A stretch of DNA of 64,000 nucleotides from Archangium sp. Its GTDB lineage: Bacteria; Myxococcota; Myxococcia; Myxococcales; Myxococcaceae. The stretch covers positions 1-64,000 of the forward strand of contig JAUXRX010000041.1 of assembly GCA_030681645.1 (NCBI GenBank), read 5' to 3'. Shown here in pieces: positions 30,572 to 40,026 of this stretch. Each line of letters opens with the position of its first letter. The stretch's first letter is position 1. The translations under genes were made by a program, and so were the position numbers. The notes beneath the pieces are model-generated. The model saw only the letters and a list, made by a program, of their open reading frames with translations, had not been told where the DNA came from and made no database searches.

Positions 30572-31513
30572 ATGCGCGTCGAACCCACCCAACCGATCAC
30601 CCCGAGCGAAGTCGAGACCGCGCAGAACCAGCTGCTGAGAGCCGGCTTCAGCCTCCCCCGCTACGGCGCCGACGGTCTGTTCGGCCGCGAGACGTCCGCC
30701 GCGGTGACGCGCTTCCAGAAGGCCAACGGCCTCCCCGCCACCGGCACCCTCGATCTCGACACGCTGCACGCGCTGGCGAACGCAAAGTCGCCCTCCCCCG
30801 ACTACGCCGCGCTCTTCTCCGACGGCGTGCTGCGAGCCGTCCTGGCGGTCGGCTACGACGAGGTGGGCTCGCACGAGCCCGAGCAGGAGCGCGTGCTGAG
30901 CGGCCTCGTCGATCGCGGCTACACCGCCGTCACCGATGATCAGCGCGCGACGCTCGGCCTCGACGCCGAGGGCCGCTACGTCACGCGCCAACTCGAGCAG
31001 GGCACGGTGATCATCGAGCTGATCACCCCTGACCTGACGAACGCGAAGACCCGCTTCGCCGAGGCGCTGCGCCGCGACGAGCTGGTGCTCTACGGCGGCC
31101 ACGGCCGCTACGGCTCCGGTCCCGACTTCGACGACCTCCGCTCGCCCGCGGGCAACTTCGTCATCGGCCACCCCTTCGAGGCGGGCCACGTGACGCTGGG
31201 GCCGAACGACCTCCAGGCCGCGCCGCTGACGAGCGAGTACCAGCTCATGTTCTTCGACGGCTGCAACACGTTCCGCTACTTCGACGATCTCCGCAGCCGC
31301 ACGCCGGGGAAGACCACGAAGAACCTCGACGTGATCGGCTCGACCACCGAGCTGTACTGGAACGTCACGGCCGCGAACCTGCTCGCGCTGCTCGACGGCG
31401 TCACCGAGCAGCGGAACCTGGAGCAGCTCGAGGCGTCGCTCGACGTGGTCAATCGGGCAGGCCCTGCTGATCAGACCCGGTACTTCCGGGCAGACGGCTT
31501 CGAGGACAACTGA
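30572..31513 (+). CDS. peptidoglycan-binding protein with possible clan-CD peptidase-like domain
   Basis: 313 residues starting MRVEPTQPITP, preceded by GGAG. Residues 14-72 form a PG_binding_1 domain (YGADGLFGRETSAAVTRFQK). The C-terminal part is not a family I can name, but it has LVLYGGHGRYG (His177) and YQLMFFDGCNTFRYF (Cys231), each after a hydrophobic strand, which is the pattern of caspase/gingipain-type cysteine peptidases. No signal peptide is visible. Such a protein could act on cell-wall material or be delivered outside in predation or autolysis; this is inference. The upstream open frame (from 30497) is Arg-rich and judged non-coding. Confidence 0.7.
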   Translation: MRVEPTQPITPSEVETAQNQLLRAGFSLPRYGADGLFGRETSAAVTRFQKANGLPATGTLDLDTLHALANAKSPSPDYAALFSDGVLRAVLAVGYDEVGSHEPEQERVLSGLVDRGYTAVTDDQRATLGLDAEGRYVTRQLEQGTVIIELITPDLTNAKTRFAEALRRDELVLYGGHGRYGSGPDFDDLRSPAGNFVIGHPFEAGHVTLGPNDLQAAPLTSEYQLMFFDGCNTFRYFDDLRSRTPGKTTKNLDVIGSTTELYWNVTAANLLALLDGVTEQRNLEQLEASLDVVNRAGPADQTRYFRADGFEDN

Positions 31514-31781
31514 CCGTCAGGACTCGGGAAAGACGATCGTCTGAGGACAAGGACTGGCGGAGCTGATCAGGCTGTGCCATAGAGGGAGTCGGTCGGTGCG
31601 ACGCATGTCTGCTTGTCGCAGCGAGGAGCGCAGGGGGTTCTCAGCGTTCCCTGTGTCACACCGCACCGAACTTCCGTTTCTCTCCCTTTCCACCCCGCAG
31701 AAAGTCGTCCTGCACACCCCCGGTAGCCTCGGGTGTCGTGCGTTGGACATCTCTCGACGAACGTGGTGAGGCCCCCTGATC

Positions 31782-33068
31782 ATGATGACGACGACTTTCA
31801 AGTGGATGGCGCTCGGCGCCGCCCTCGGTTTCTCGGTGGCGATGGGCGTGTCCTGCGGCCCTGCCAAGTGCAACCCGACCAACTGTGCCTTCGGCTGTTG
31901 TGACCCCACGGGCGTCTGCTCGGCGGGCTCCTCCGACTCGCAGTGCGGCTCGTCCGGCGCGGTCTGCTCGGCGTGCATGCTCGGTCAGAGCTGCCAGCTC
32001 GGTCGCTGCGTAGGGACGGGCACCGGCGGCAACGGCGGCGGCTTCAGCGGCGGCGGCTCCGGCGGCGGCAGCGGTGGTGGCGCGCAGGGCGGCGGCACCG
32101 GCGGCGCGTCTGGTGGCGGCCTGGGTGGCGGCACCGGCGGCGGTCTGGGTGGCGGTACGGGCGGCGGTCTGGGTGGTGGCACCGGCGGCGGCCTGGGTGG
32201 TGGCACCGGCGGCGGTCTGGGTGGCGGCACCGGCGGCGGCACGGGCGGTGGCTCAGCGGACCCGCTCTGCACGCGCTTCAACTCGGCCCAGATCGGCTTC
32301 TTCACGGGCCGCACCATGTGCGGAGCCCTCAGCCCCAACCCCAACCTCCTCACCCAGTGCAACGCGGGCATCGCTGCCTGCAACGCCACCGACCGCTCCT
32401 CGCTCACCTCGTTCGCGGGTTGTCTCGAGACCGCGACCACCTGTCTCCCCGGGAACGAAGACGCCGCGCAGCAGGCGTTCTTCAGTTGCTACACGAACTT
32501 CGGGTCGGAGCTGACGCCCGCCTGCCAGAGCGCCATCAGTGGAGGCAGCACCGGCGGCGGGGGCGGGGGCGCTCCCACGGGCGGCGGCACGGGCGGCGGC
32601 GCTCCCGTCGGCGGCGGCACCGGCGGCGGCTGCACCGTCATCACCAGCTTCGTCGCGGTCGGCGGCTATGGCACCTTCGACACCACCCAGAACACCGTCG
32701 GCATCGGCCTGAACTCCGCCACCGACCCGACGGACATGCTGCAGCTCGAGCTCTGGTGGAACTCGACGCCCCTCCCCATCACCCGCGATCTCGCCACCGC
32801 CGGCACCTACGCCACGTGCCTCTCCTGCGCGGTGTTCCGCCAGGGCTGCTCCCAGGCGACTGGCACCTGCACCGGCGGGGTGTACCTGGGTCGCACGGGG
32901 AGCATGACCGTGACCGCGGCGCCCAGGGGCACCACCGGCACCTTCACCGCGGACATCTCGAACGTCCGCTTCGAGGAGTGGGTGGTCGGCCCCCAGGACG
33001 ACATGCCCGTGACAGGGGGCCGCTGCGTGATCATCAACAGCGGCTCGATGTCCGTGCAGGTCCAGTGA
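31782..33068 (+). CDS. cysteine- and glycine-rich secreted protein, probable lipoprotein
   Basis: 428 residues. The signal segment MALGAALGFSVAMGVSCGP may end in a lipobox-like cysteine, although the -3 residue is Gly and so atypical. Residues 30-75 hold about ten cysteines in a knot-like arrangement (CNPTNCAFGCCDPTGVC). A Gly-rich linker of GGGTGGGLGG repeats follows, then a Cys-containing helical domain, another Gly linker and a C-terminal beta-rich domain (TSFVAVGGYGTFDTTQNTV onward). This modular plan is frequent in Myxococcota surface proteins of unknown function. The 268 bases upstream hold no recognised gene. Confidence 0.82.
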   Translation: MMTTTFKWMALGAALGFSVAMGVSCGPAKCNPTNCAFGCCDPTGVCSAGSSDSQCGSSGAVCSACMLGQSCQLGRCVGTGTGGNGGGFSGGGSGGGSGGGAQGGGTGGASGGGLGGGTGGGLGGGTGGGLGGGTGGGLGGGTGGGLGGGTGGGTGGGSADPLCTRFNSAQIGFFTGRTMCGALSPNPNLLTQCNAGIAACNATDRSSLTSFAGCLETATTCLPGNEDAAQQAFFSCYTNFGSELTPACQSAISGGSTGGGGGGAPTGGGTGGGAPVGGGTGGGCTVITSFVAVGGYGTFDTTQNTVGIGLNSATDPTDMLQLELWWNSTPLPITRDLATAGTYATCLSCAVFRQGCSQATGTCTGGVYLGRTGSMTVTAAPRGTTGTFTADISNVRFEEWVVGPQDDMPVTGGRCVIINSGSMSVQVQ

Positions 33069-33109
33069 CGGGAGCCGGGGCGCTTTCGCAGTAGGCTCCC
33101 CGCCACGCT

Positions 33110-34861
33110 GTGTCGCTCGAACCCGGTACCAGAGTCGGTCGCTACACCATCTCCCGCCTGGTGGCTCAGGGCGGGATGGCCGAGGTCTATCGAGCGGAGC
33201 AGGATCTCACCGGCGGCATCGTTCGCCCCGTCGCGGTGAAGGTGATCCGCCCCGAGTACTCGGAGTCGAGCGACTTCCGCGAGATGTTCCTCGACGAGGC
33301 CCGCACCGCCTGCACGCTCAGCCACCCGAACATCGTCCACATCTACGAGGTGGGCGAGAGCGACGACGGCCTGCTCTACATGGCGATGGAGCTGGTCTCG
33401 GGAGAGACGCTGGCCACCGTCAACCGCACCCTGCGCAGCCATGACGAGCGCTTCAGCGACGAGGCGCTCTTCTCCATCGGCATCCTCACCTGCAGCGCGC
33501 TCGACGCCGTGCACGCGCTCAAGGTCGAGAGCGGCCACGCCAACCTGGTGCACCGCGACGTCTCGCCGCACAACCTGCTGCTGTCGACCTCGGGCAGCCT
33601 CAAGCTGATCGACTTCGGCATCGCCAAGGCCGCCACCAACCGCAACCTCACCATGCCCGGCGTCACCAAGGGCAAGGCCGGCTACTTCTCGCCTGAGCAG
33701 GCGATGGGGAAGAAGCTCGACGGGCGCAGCGATCTCTTCTCGCTGGGCATCACCCTCTACAAGCTCGCCTCGGGCGGCACGCCGTTCGACGAGCACAAGA
33801 ACCACGCCGAGCGGCACGCGGCGCTGGTGCGCGGCCAGTGGCAGAACCTCGAGGACGTCTACCCGGGGCTGCCCGACGGCTTCTACGAGGTGCTGCGACG
33901 TTCCCTGGGCGTGAAGCCCGAAGATCGCTACCAGACGGCGCGCGAGATGCGCGAGGCGCTGGAGCGCGCGGCCTTCGACGCCCACCTCCGCATCGGGCAG
34001 TCGAGCCTGATGGGCTACCTCGACGACGACGGCGAGGTGACCGCCGAGGGCGGCAGCCGTATGTCGGCCTTCCCCGGCATCACCGCCGGGCCCAGCATCA
34101 CGGTGCGCGCGCCGGTCACCTCGCCCATGGCCACGCCGCAGCCCCAGGCCCAGTCGGTGCGGGGGCTGCCGCCGCAGAAGCACGCCACCGAGCGGCTGCC
34201 TCCTCCGCCTCCGAAGGAAGAAGGCGCGGGGAAGCGGCGCGCCATCATGGTGAGCGCGTTCGTGCTCGCGGTGGTGCTGGGCGTGGGGGCGACGGTGGCG
34301 CTGCTGGGGCCGGGGCCCGAGCCGCTGGTGGTGGCACGTCCTCCGCCGCGCGAGCCAACGAAGGTGGTGCAGCCGCGGGTCGACCCGCCGCGCGAGCCGC
34401 CGCTCATGTTCGCCGAGCCGGTGAAGCCGCCGCCTCCCGTCGAGCCGGCGATCAGCGCGAGTCCGATCGAGGTCGAGGTGGAGACGCCGAAGGTGACTCC
34501 GAAGCCGCCCACGCCGAAGGTGCCGAAGCAGCCGAAGGTGGTCGCCGCGGTGAAGCTGCCCCCCGAGAAGGCCGACCCGCCGCCTCCTCCTCCGCCACCG
34601 AAGGACGAGCCCATTCCCGAGGGCACCGGCAAATTGGTGATCAGCGTGGGCGACAACACCGCGCGCAGCGTCATCTTCGTGCAGGGCGAGGAGTGGGGCG
34701 CCCCGCCGATGAACCGCAAGGTCTCCAGCGGCATGTACAAGGTGATGGTGAAGCTCGAGAACGGCAGCCAGGCCACCTTCAAGGCCGCGGTGATGCCGGA
34801 CAAGACGACGGTGCTCACGCTCGACCCGGGCAGCCTGCGGTGGTCGTCACGCAATCAGTAG
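33110..34861 (+). CDS. transmembrane Ser/Thr protein kinase with Pro-rich linker and PEGA-like tail
   Basis: 583 residues, GTG start. The kinase domain (about 11-290) has GGMAEVY, the VAVKVI lysine, catalytic HRDVSPHN, IDFGIAKA and a SPEQ activation segment end. A membrane helix near 380-402 (AIMVSAFVLAVVLGVGATVAL) separates it from an exported Pro/Lys-rich linker and a C-terminal PEGA-like beta domain (GKLVISVGDN to TTVLTLD). Residues for catalysis are all present. The exported part probably senses the envelope. The stop lies 10 bases before the methyltransferase ATG, so both are likely cotranscribed. Confidence 0.92.
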   Translation: MSLEPGTRVGRYTISRLVAQGGMAEVYRAEQDLTGGIVRPVAVKVIRPEYSESSDFREMFLDEARTACTLSHPNIVHIYEVGESDDGLLYMAMELVSGETLATVNRTLRSHDERFSDEALFSIGILTCSALDAVHALKVESGHANLVHRDVSPHNLLLSTSGSLKLIDFGIAKAATNRNLTMPGVTKGKAGYFSPEQAMGKKLDGRSDLFSLGITLYKLASGGTPFDEHKNHAERHAALVRGQWQNLEDVYPGLPDGFYEVLRRSLGVKPEDRYQTAREMREALERAAFDAHLRIGQSSLMGYLDDDGEVTAEGGSRMSAFPGITAGPSITVRAPVTSPMATPQPQAQSVRGLPPQKHATERLPPPPPKEEGAGKRRAIMVSAFVLAVVLGVGATVALLGPGPEPLVVARPPPREPTKVVQPRVDPPREPPLMFAEPVKPPPPVEPAISASPIEVEVETPKVTPKPPTPKVPKQPKVVAAVKLPPEKADPPPPPPPPKDEPIPEGTGKLVISVGDNTARSVIFVQGEEWGAPPMNRKVSSGMYKVMVKLENGSQATFKAAVMPDKTTVLTLDPGSLRWSSRNQ

Positions 34862-34871
34862 GAGGCAGCTC

Positions 34872-35612
34872 ATGAACTCAGCGCTGACGTCGTGGCTGAA
34901 GCTGCGCGACCACTTCTCCGATGACCTCTTCGGTGGACCGCGCGTGCTCAAGGCGAGCTGGGTGATCAACCTGCAGAAGGGCGGCACCCTGCCCTTCGTG
35001 CTGCTGCTGATGTGGCGCTTCGATTGCTGGACGCCCACGGCCTGGACCTACGCCGCGCTGCACGGCAGCTACGGGTTGTGCTGGCTCTTGAAGGACCGCG
35101 TCTTCCCCGATCCGAACTGGGAGAAGCGCGTCACCTTCGCCGGCGCCTTCAACATGTGGCTCGCCGCGCTGGGCTTGTACTGGATCGCGCCGGTGCTGAT
35201 CGTCACCCAGCGCCTCGAGGCGCCCACGTGGCTGCTCTTCCTCGCCACGCTCATCTACGCGCTGGGCGTGGTGCTGATGATGGCCAGCGACGCGCAGAAG
35301 TACTTCACGCTGCAGGTCAAGCGCGGGCTCATCACCACCGGCTTCTTCGCGCGCGTGCGGCACCCGAACTACCTCGGAGAGATGATGCTGTACGGCAGCT
35401 TCGCGTTGCTCGCGCAGCACTGGGCGCCGTGGGCGGTGCTGGCGTGGGTGTGGCTCGGGGTGTTCGTGCCGAACATGCTGCGCAAAGAAGCGAGCATGTC
35501 GCGCTACCCGGAGTGGGCTGCGTACAAGGCGCGCAGCGGGTTCCTGATCCCGTGGCCTGGACCCGCGTTCGTCCCGAGCAGAGTCGAGGGACCGCCCCCG
35601 GCGCGGCTGTAG
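34872..35612 (+). CDS. isoprenylcysteine/DUF1295-type membrane methyltransferase
   Basis: 246 residues with five or six membrane segments. The C-terminal signature GLITTGFFARVRHPNYLGE matches the SAM-binding region of ICMT/phospholipid methyltransferase and steroid-reductase-like (DUF1295) proteins. An ideal AGGAGG ribosome site precedes the ATG at the end of the kinase gene. The substrate is unknown, likely a lipid. The last 15 or so residues (FVPSRVEGPPPARL) are not family sequence: they are encoded by a dispersed repeat (35567-35592), so the native stop may have been lost. Confidence 0.85.
   Translation: MNSALTSWLKLRDHFSDDLFGGPRVLKASWVINLQKGGTLPFVLLLMWRFDCWTPTAWTYAALHGSYGLCWLLKDRVFPDPNWEKRVTFAGAFNMWLAALGLYWIAPVLIVTQRLEAPTWLLFLATLIYALGVVLMMASDAQKYFTLQVKRGLITTGFFARVRHPNYLGEMMLYGSFALLAQHWAPWAVLAWVWLGVFVPNMLRKEASMSRYPEWAAYKARSGFLIPWPGPAFVPSRVEGPPPARL
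35567..35592. repeat. dispersed GAGCGGAGTCGAGGG-type repeat inside a gene end
   Basis: CCCGAGCAGAGTCGAGGG differs by one base from the arm of the inverted repeat at 25721 and has the same flank (GTTCGTCCCGAGC). It sits in frame at the 3' end of the methyltransferase gene and encodes FVPSRVEG. Confidence 0.65.
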
Positions 35613-35634
35613 CTCGTCCAGCGTGCAGGTCGCG

Positions 35635-35981
<347 letters not shown>

Positions 35982-36226
35982 AAGAGGTTCGGGGCGACGC
36001 AGCCTCAGAGCCCCACGCCCACGGCCACCCGCCACAGCGGCGAGCTGACCTGCGGCGGTCAATCCGAAGAGGGGCGGCGCCGGCAGGTGTTCCTGCGGCG
36101 GAAGAGCCGCTCGTCAGCCCAGGTCTCGCCCCGCGCAACGCCCGCCACCAACAAGGTCAACGCCCACCGAAGCACTCGCCGATGGTACCGCGTCCCGCCT
36201 CAACCGACTGTTGTACCGTCGGCACC

Positions 36227-39214
36227 GTGAGTGAATCAGACGGCGATGCACTCGGCGCCACAGTCACGCCGAACCTGAGAGAGAAGACGCCGGGCCCCGA
36301 GGGCGAGCTACCCGTGGCCGGGCCGGATCGCTACGTGGTGGAGCGCGAGCTGGGCCAGGGTGGTCAGTCGATCGTGTTCGAGGCGAGAGACACCGCGCTC
36401 AACCGCGACGTCGCGCTCAAGACCGCGCGCAAGACGGGCAACATCGAGGGCAGCTTCGTGCGCGAGGCGCGCATCACCGGCCAGCTCGAGCACCCCGGCA
36501 TCGTCCCCGTGCATGAATTGGGGCGCACCACCGCCGGCGAGTACTACTGCACCCAGAAGCTGGTGCGGGGGCGCACGCTGCGGCGCGCGCTCGAGGAAGC
36601 CACCACGCTCGAGGCGCGGCTGGCGCTGCTGCCGCACTTCATCGATCTCTGCCACGCCGTCGCCTACGCCCACAGCCGCGACGTGGTGCACCGCGACCTG
36701 AAGCCCGAGAACGTGATGGTGGGCGAGTTCGGCGAGACGGTGGTGCTCGACTGGGGCGTGGCGCGGGTGCTCGGCGCCCCGGACGATCTGCCCACCGAGC
36801 CCGAGCAGCTCGAGCAGGTGAAGCCGCTGCAGACCGTGCGCCGCCTCGCGGGCGTCACCTCGGGCTCGACCCGGCAGGGCGCGGTGGTGGGCACGCCCCT
36901 CTACATGAGCCCGGAGCAGGCCCGCGGCGAGGTCGACCTCATCGACGCGCGCAGCGACGTGTGGAGCCTGGGCGTGATGCTCTACGAGCTGCTCGGCTTC
37001 GCCCGGCCCTTCGAGGCCCGGGACGTGCGCGCGCTGCTGCTCGACGTGGGGCGGGGACACTTTCGCCCGCTCAAGGACTTCGCGCCCGATGCGCCGCCGG
37101 AGCTGGCATCCATCGTCGACTCGGCGCTGCAGGTCGACCGCGAGAAGCGGCCCGCCGACGCGCGTGCGCTGGCCTCGCAGCTGTCCGACTTCCGCGCGGG
37201 CAAGCGGGTGGCTTCGTACCAGTACACCTCGTGGGAGCTGCTCAAGCGCTTCATCCTGCGCAACAAGGCGCTCACCGCGGTCACGCTGCTCGCGCTCTTC
37301 CTGCTCGGCGTCTCGGAGGTGGTGGCGTGGTCGCTGGTGGGCGCGCGCGATGCGTCTCTGCATGACGCGAAGCTGCTCGTGGGCGCGTCGTTGATGGAGC
37401 AGGCCCGGGGCTCAGCGCGGCTCCATGACTGGAATCACGCGCGCACGGCCTCCGAGCTGGCGGCGCAGGCAGGCGCTCCGGGCGCGCGGCTCGCGATGGA
37501 AGCGCTGGCGCCGTGGGCCTCTCCGGTGCGTACACCCGGAGGCCTCGTGCCCGTGCCTGCCAGCGGCGGGGGTGCGCTCGACGTCGAGAGCGGACTGGCC
37601 TTGCTCGCCTCCCCTGGCCGCGGGCTGTTCAGCATCGACGACGACAAGAACTGGCGCCTCGTCGAGGGCACCACCGAGGCCGAGCGCAAGCCGCTGCCTG
37701 CCGCCATCGCCCCCGGTGGAAAGTGGTGGGCGCTCAAGTCGACCCTGGTGCGGCTCACCACCAGCGAGGGAGTGAACCAAACGCTCGCGGGAACCGAGAA
37801 GGCCGCGGCGCTCGCGTTCTCGGGCGACGGCGCGCTGTTGGCGGTGGCGAGCCCGGGAGTGGTGCAGGTGTTCGATGCGCCAGCGGGCACGGCCGGAAGG
37901 TCATGGAGCCCGGGTCCCGAGGCTCCCGTGGCGCTCGCGCTGAGCCGAAGCGGGAAGTCCGTCGCGGCCGCGGGCGCAGATGGCTCGCTGCGCTGGTGGG
38001 GCGCCGATGGAGCGCTGCACGAGCGCGCGGGCGAGGTGACGGCGCTCGCGTTCTCCGCCGACGAGACGCTGTTGTTCATCGGGGATCAGCAGGACCAGGT
38101 GCAGGTGCTCGAGGTGAACACCGGCACGCAGGTGCGCACGCTCGCAGGTCACAGCCAGGGCATCAGCGCGTTCGCGCTCTCGCCTCGCGGGGGTTGGCTC
38201 GCGTCGGCCTCGCTCGACGGCACGGTGCTGCTGTGGGACCTGGGCACGTGGAAGGTGCTCTCGCGGCTCGATGGAGATGGCGACGAGCTGCGCGCGGTCT
38301 CGTTCTCAGCCGACGGCAACCTGCTCGGCGCGCTCGATCGCGCGGGGCGCCGCTTCGAGTGGAAGGTGCAGGGGCTCGCCGCGCACCTTCCGTTTGCGAA
38401 GTTGAAGGAAGGGCCGGTGTGGGCGATCGCCGCCGGCTCTCAGGGCTCACTCTGGGCGCGCACGCCGCAGGCCTTGTTGCTGGTGGGCAACGACGGTGAG
38501 GTGCACTGGCGCGAGGCGGGGGTGAAGGGCAACGACGTGCTCGCGGTGGAAGACGGGCTGATGGTGGGGAAGACCGGGCAGATCGATCTCCACGCTGCAG
38601 ACAACGGCGCGGTGACGGAGACCGCGAAGCCCTGCCGCGCGACGGTGTGGACGCTCGCGCGCGCGCCGGATGGCGAGACCATCTGGGTGGGGTGTGGCAC
38701 CGACGTGCTCGGGCTCGACTCCGACACGCTCGAGCCGAAGGCCAACCCCATTCACGCGAAGAGCGCGGTGAAGCGGGTGGCCATCTCGCCGAAGGGCGAT
38801 CGACTGGCGTGGATCTCGGAGGACGGCAGCGGCGCGCTGGTCGCGTTGCCTTCGCTGCGGGAAGAGGAGAGCTGGTCGGGGCGGCAGAGCCAGGCGGTCG
38901 CGTTCGATCCGTCGGGCAAGGTGCTGGTGACCGCGGGCGAAGACGGCGTGGTGCTGCGTCACGGCTCGAGCGGCGTCGAGCTGCGCAGGTTGGCGCTGGG
39001 CGATCTGCACGTGCGCGAGCTCGGCTTCGCGTTCGATGGCGCGGCGGTGTGGGCGGCCGGCGCGGGCGGGCTGTCGGTATGGAGTGTCGAGGGCGGACCT
39101 CAGCTCCCGCTTCCGGGTCTGTACGGTGAGGTGACAGCGGCGGCACCGACGCTCGATGGCGATGGGGTTTGGCTGGCGGATGCAGCCGGCCAGATCTTCA
39201 TCCACCGGTTTTAG
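36227..39214 (+). CDS. Ser/Thr protein kinase with C-terminal WD40-like propeller
   Basis: About 995 residues from a GTG at 36227; an ATG 15 codons earlier (36182) is possible but encodes an unlikely Cys-rich leader. The kinase domain carries GQGGQSIVFEA, VALKTAR, VVHRDLKPEN and LDWGVARV; DWG replaces the usual DFG, a variant found in other bacterial kinases. A membrane helix (ALTAVTLLALFLLGVSEVVAW) follows, then roughly 600 residues of WD40-type repeats such as SPRGGWLASASLDGTVLLWD and DGSLRWWG. The propeller would lie outside the cytoplasm and bind a protein or ligand. Confidence 0.9.
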   Translation: MSESDGDALGATVTPNLREKTPGPEGELPVAGPDRYVVERELGQGGQSIVFEARDTALNRDVALKTARKTGNIEGSFVREARITGQLEHPGIVPVHELGRTTAGEYYCTQKLVRGRTLRRALEEATTLEARLALLPHFIDLCHAVAYAHSRDVVHRDLKPENVMVGEFGETVVLDWGVARVLGAPDDLPTEPEQLEQVKPLQTVRRLAGVTSGSTRQGAVVGTPLYMSPEQARGEVDLIDARSDVWSLGVMLYELLGFARPFEARDVRALLLDVGRGHFRPLKDFAPDAPPELASIVDSALQVDREKRPADARALASQLSDFRAGKRVASYQYTSWELLKRFILRNKALTAVTLLALFLLGVSEVVAWSLVGARDASLHDAKLLVGASLMEQARGSARLHDWNHARTASELAAQAGAPGARLAMEALAPWASPVRTPGGLVPVPASGGGALDVESGLALLASPGRGLFSIDDDKNWRLVEGTTEAERKPLPAAIAPGGKWWALKSTLVRLTTSEGVNQTLAGTEKAAALAFSGDGALLAVASPGVVQVFDAPAGTAGRSWSPGPEAPVALALSRSGKSVAAAGADGSLRWWGADGALHERAGEVTALAFSADETLLFIGDQQDQVQVLEVNTGTQVRTLAGHSQGISAFALSPRGGWLASASLDGTVLLWDLGTWKVLSRLDGDGDELRAVSFSADGNLLGALDRAGRRFEWKVQGLAAHLPFAKLKEGPVWAIAAGSQGSLWARTPQALLLVGNDGEVHWREAGVKGNDVLAVEDGLMVGKTGQIDLHAADNGAVTETAKPCRATVWTLARAPDGETIWVGCGTDVLGLDSDTLEPKANPIHAKSAVKRVAISPKGDRLAWISEDGSGALVALPSLREEESWSGRQSQAVAFDPSGKVLVTAGEDGVVLRHGSSGVELRRLALGDLHVRELGFAFDGAAVWAAGAGGLSVWSVEGGPQLPLPGLYGEVTAAAPTLDGDGVWLADAAGQIFIHRF

Positions 39215-39339
39215 GAGTGGTTTGCCGGCTCCCCGACGCGTTGTTTCCCTCGAGGCGCAGGGATGCAGCTCACTTCCAGTCTCCCTGCGTGTTCAGGGCA
39301 CGGCGAAGGTGGTGATCACCCGGCCCGAGCGGCCTCCGG

Positions 39340-39912
39340 TCACCACATGCCGTAGCCGACGGTGAACGTGGCGCTGAGGCCCGACCCGAGCACACTGCCG
39401 AAGATGTAGGTCGGGACCAATTGGAACCCAAGAATGACGCCAGTGCGTGCCCCCGCCGTCGCTTCGCGGGGCGCGGGAAAGAAGTTGGCTCGCAGCGGGA
39501 GGCTCAGGCTGAGGGCGCCCCAGTTCACGCTCGGCGTGAGCAGCCGCACCCCAGCGCCCACGGTGAACCGCTCGCTCACGAAGTAGTCAATCGCTGGCCC
39601 GCCGCCGAGACAGACGTAGGCACCGGGCAGAAACTCGATGAGGTTGCCGGGCACGAGAGAGCCCTCGAGCCGAAGCAGCAGCATCACCCGGTCGCTGAGC
39701 ACCACGCCGCCATCAATCGCCAGGCCCACGGCGACGATGGGGGTCCGGAAGTCAGGGATGATGCCAAACCAGAGCCCAACCTCGCCCATCGCTGAGAGCG
39801 CGACCCCTGGTCGCGGTCTGGCGCGCGTCTCGACGGTGCTGAGGCCTGCTCCACGCTCGCCGAGGGCGGGATCAGCCGAAAGAACGAGCATCAGCAGCGC
39901 GCAAGCGACCAC
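39340..39912 (-). CDS. secreted small beta-barrel-like protein of unknown function
   Basis: 190 residues, GTG or ATG-type start with signal peptide (ACALLMLVLSADPALG). The remainder alternates hydrophobic and polar residues in strands (VMLLLRLEGSLV, FTVGAGVRLL) and ends in FTVGYGMW, an aromatic C-terminus typical of outer-membrane barrels. No named family is recognised. It stands alone between the WD40 kinase (convergent) and the P-type ATPase. Confidence 0.65.
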   Translation of the reverse strand: MVACALLMLVLSADPALGERGAGLSTVETRARPRPGVALSAMGEVGLWFGIIPDFRTPIVAVGLAIDGGVVLSDRVMLLLRLEGSLVPGNLIEFLPGAYVCLGGGPAIDYFVSERFTVGAGVRLLTPSVNWGALSLSLPLRANFFPAPREATAGARTGVILGFQLVPTYIFGSVLGSGLSATFTVGYGMW

Positions 39913-39974
39913 GGCTCACCCTGCCACAGGCCGGGCCTGCGTCCAACGAGCGCCCAACGCCGCCTGAGTCCTGT

Positions 39975-40010
39975 CTCGCTCTCTCCGCGGGGGAGAGGGT
40001 CGGGGAGAGG
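39975..40010. repeat. CTCTCC...GGAGAG hairpin repeat, copy 1
   Basis: CTCTCCGCGGGGGAGAG followed by GGTCGGGGAGAGGG, 3' of the P-type ATPase gene. It belongs to the same family as the hairpins at 44477, 50184 and 53478 and is the most diverged copy. Its place fits a terminator. Confidence 0.6.
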
Positions 40011-40026
40011 GCAAGACAACTTCTTC

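Noticed and set aside
39215..39339. Gap between WD40 kinase and barrel-like gene
   Set aside because: No open frame with ribosome site and no repeat or clear hairpin was found; nothing is claimed there.
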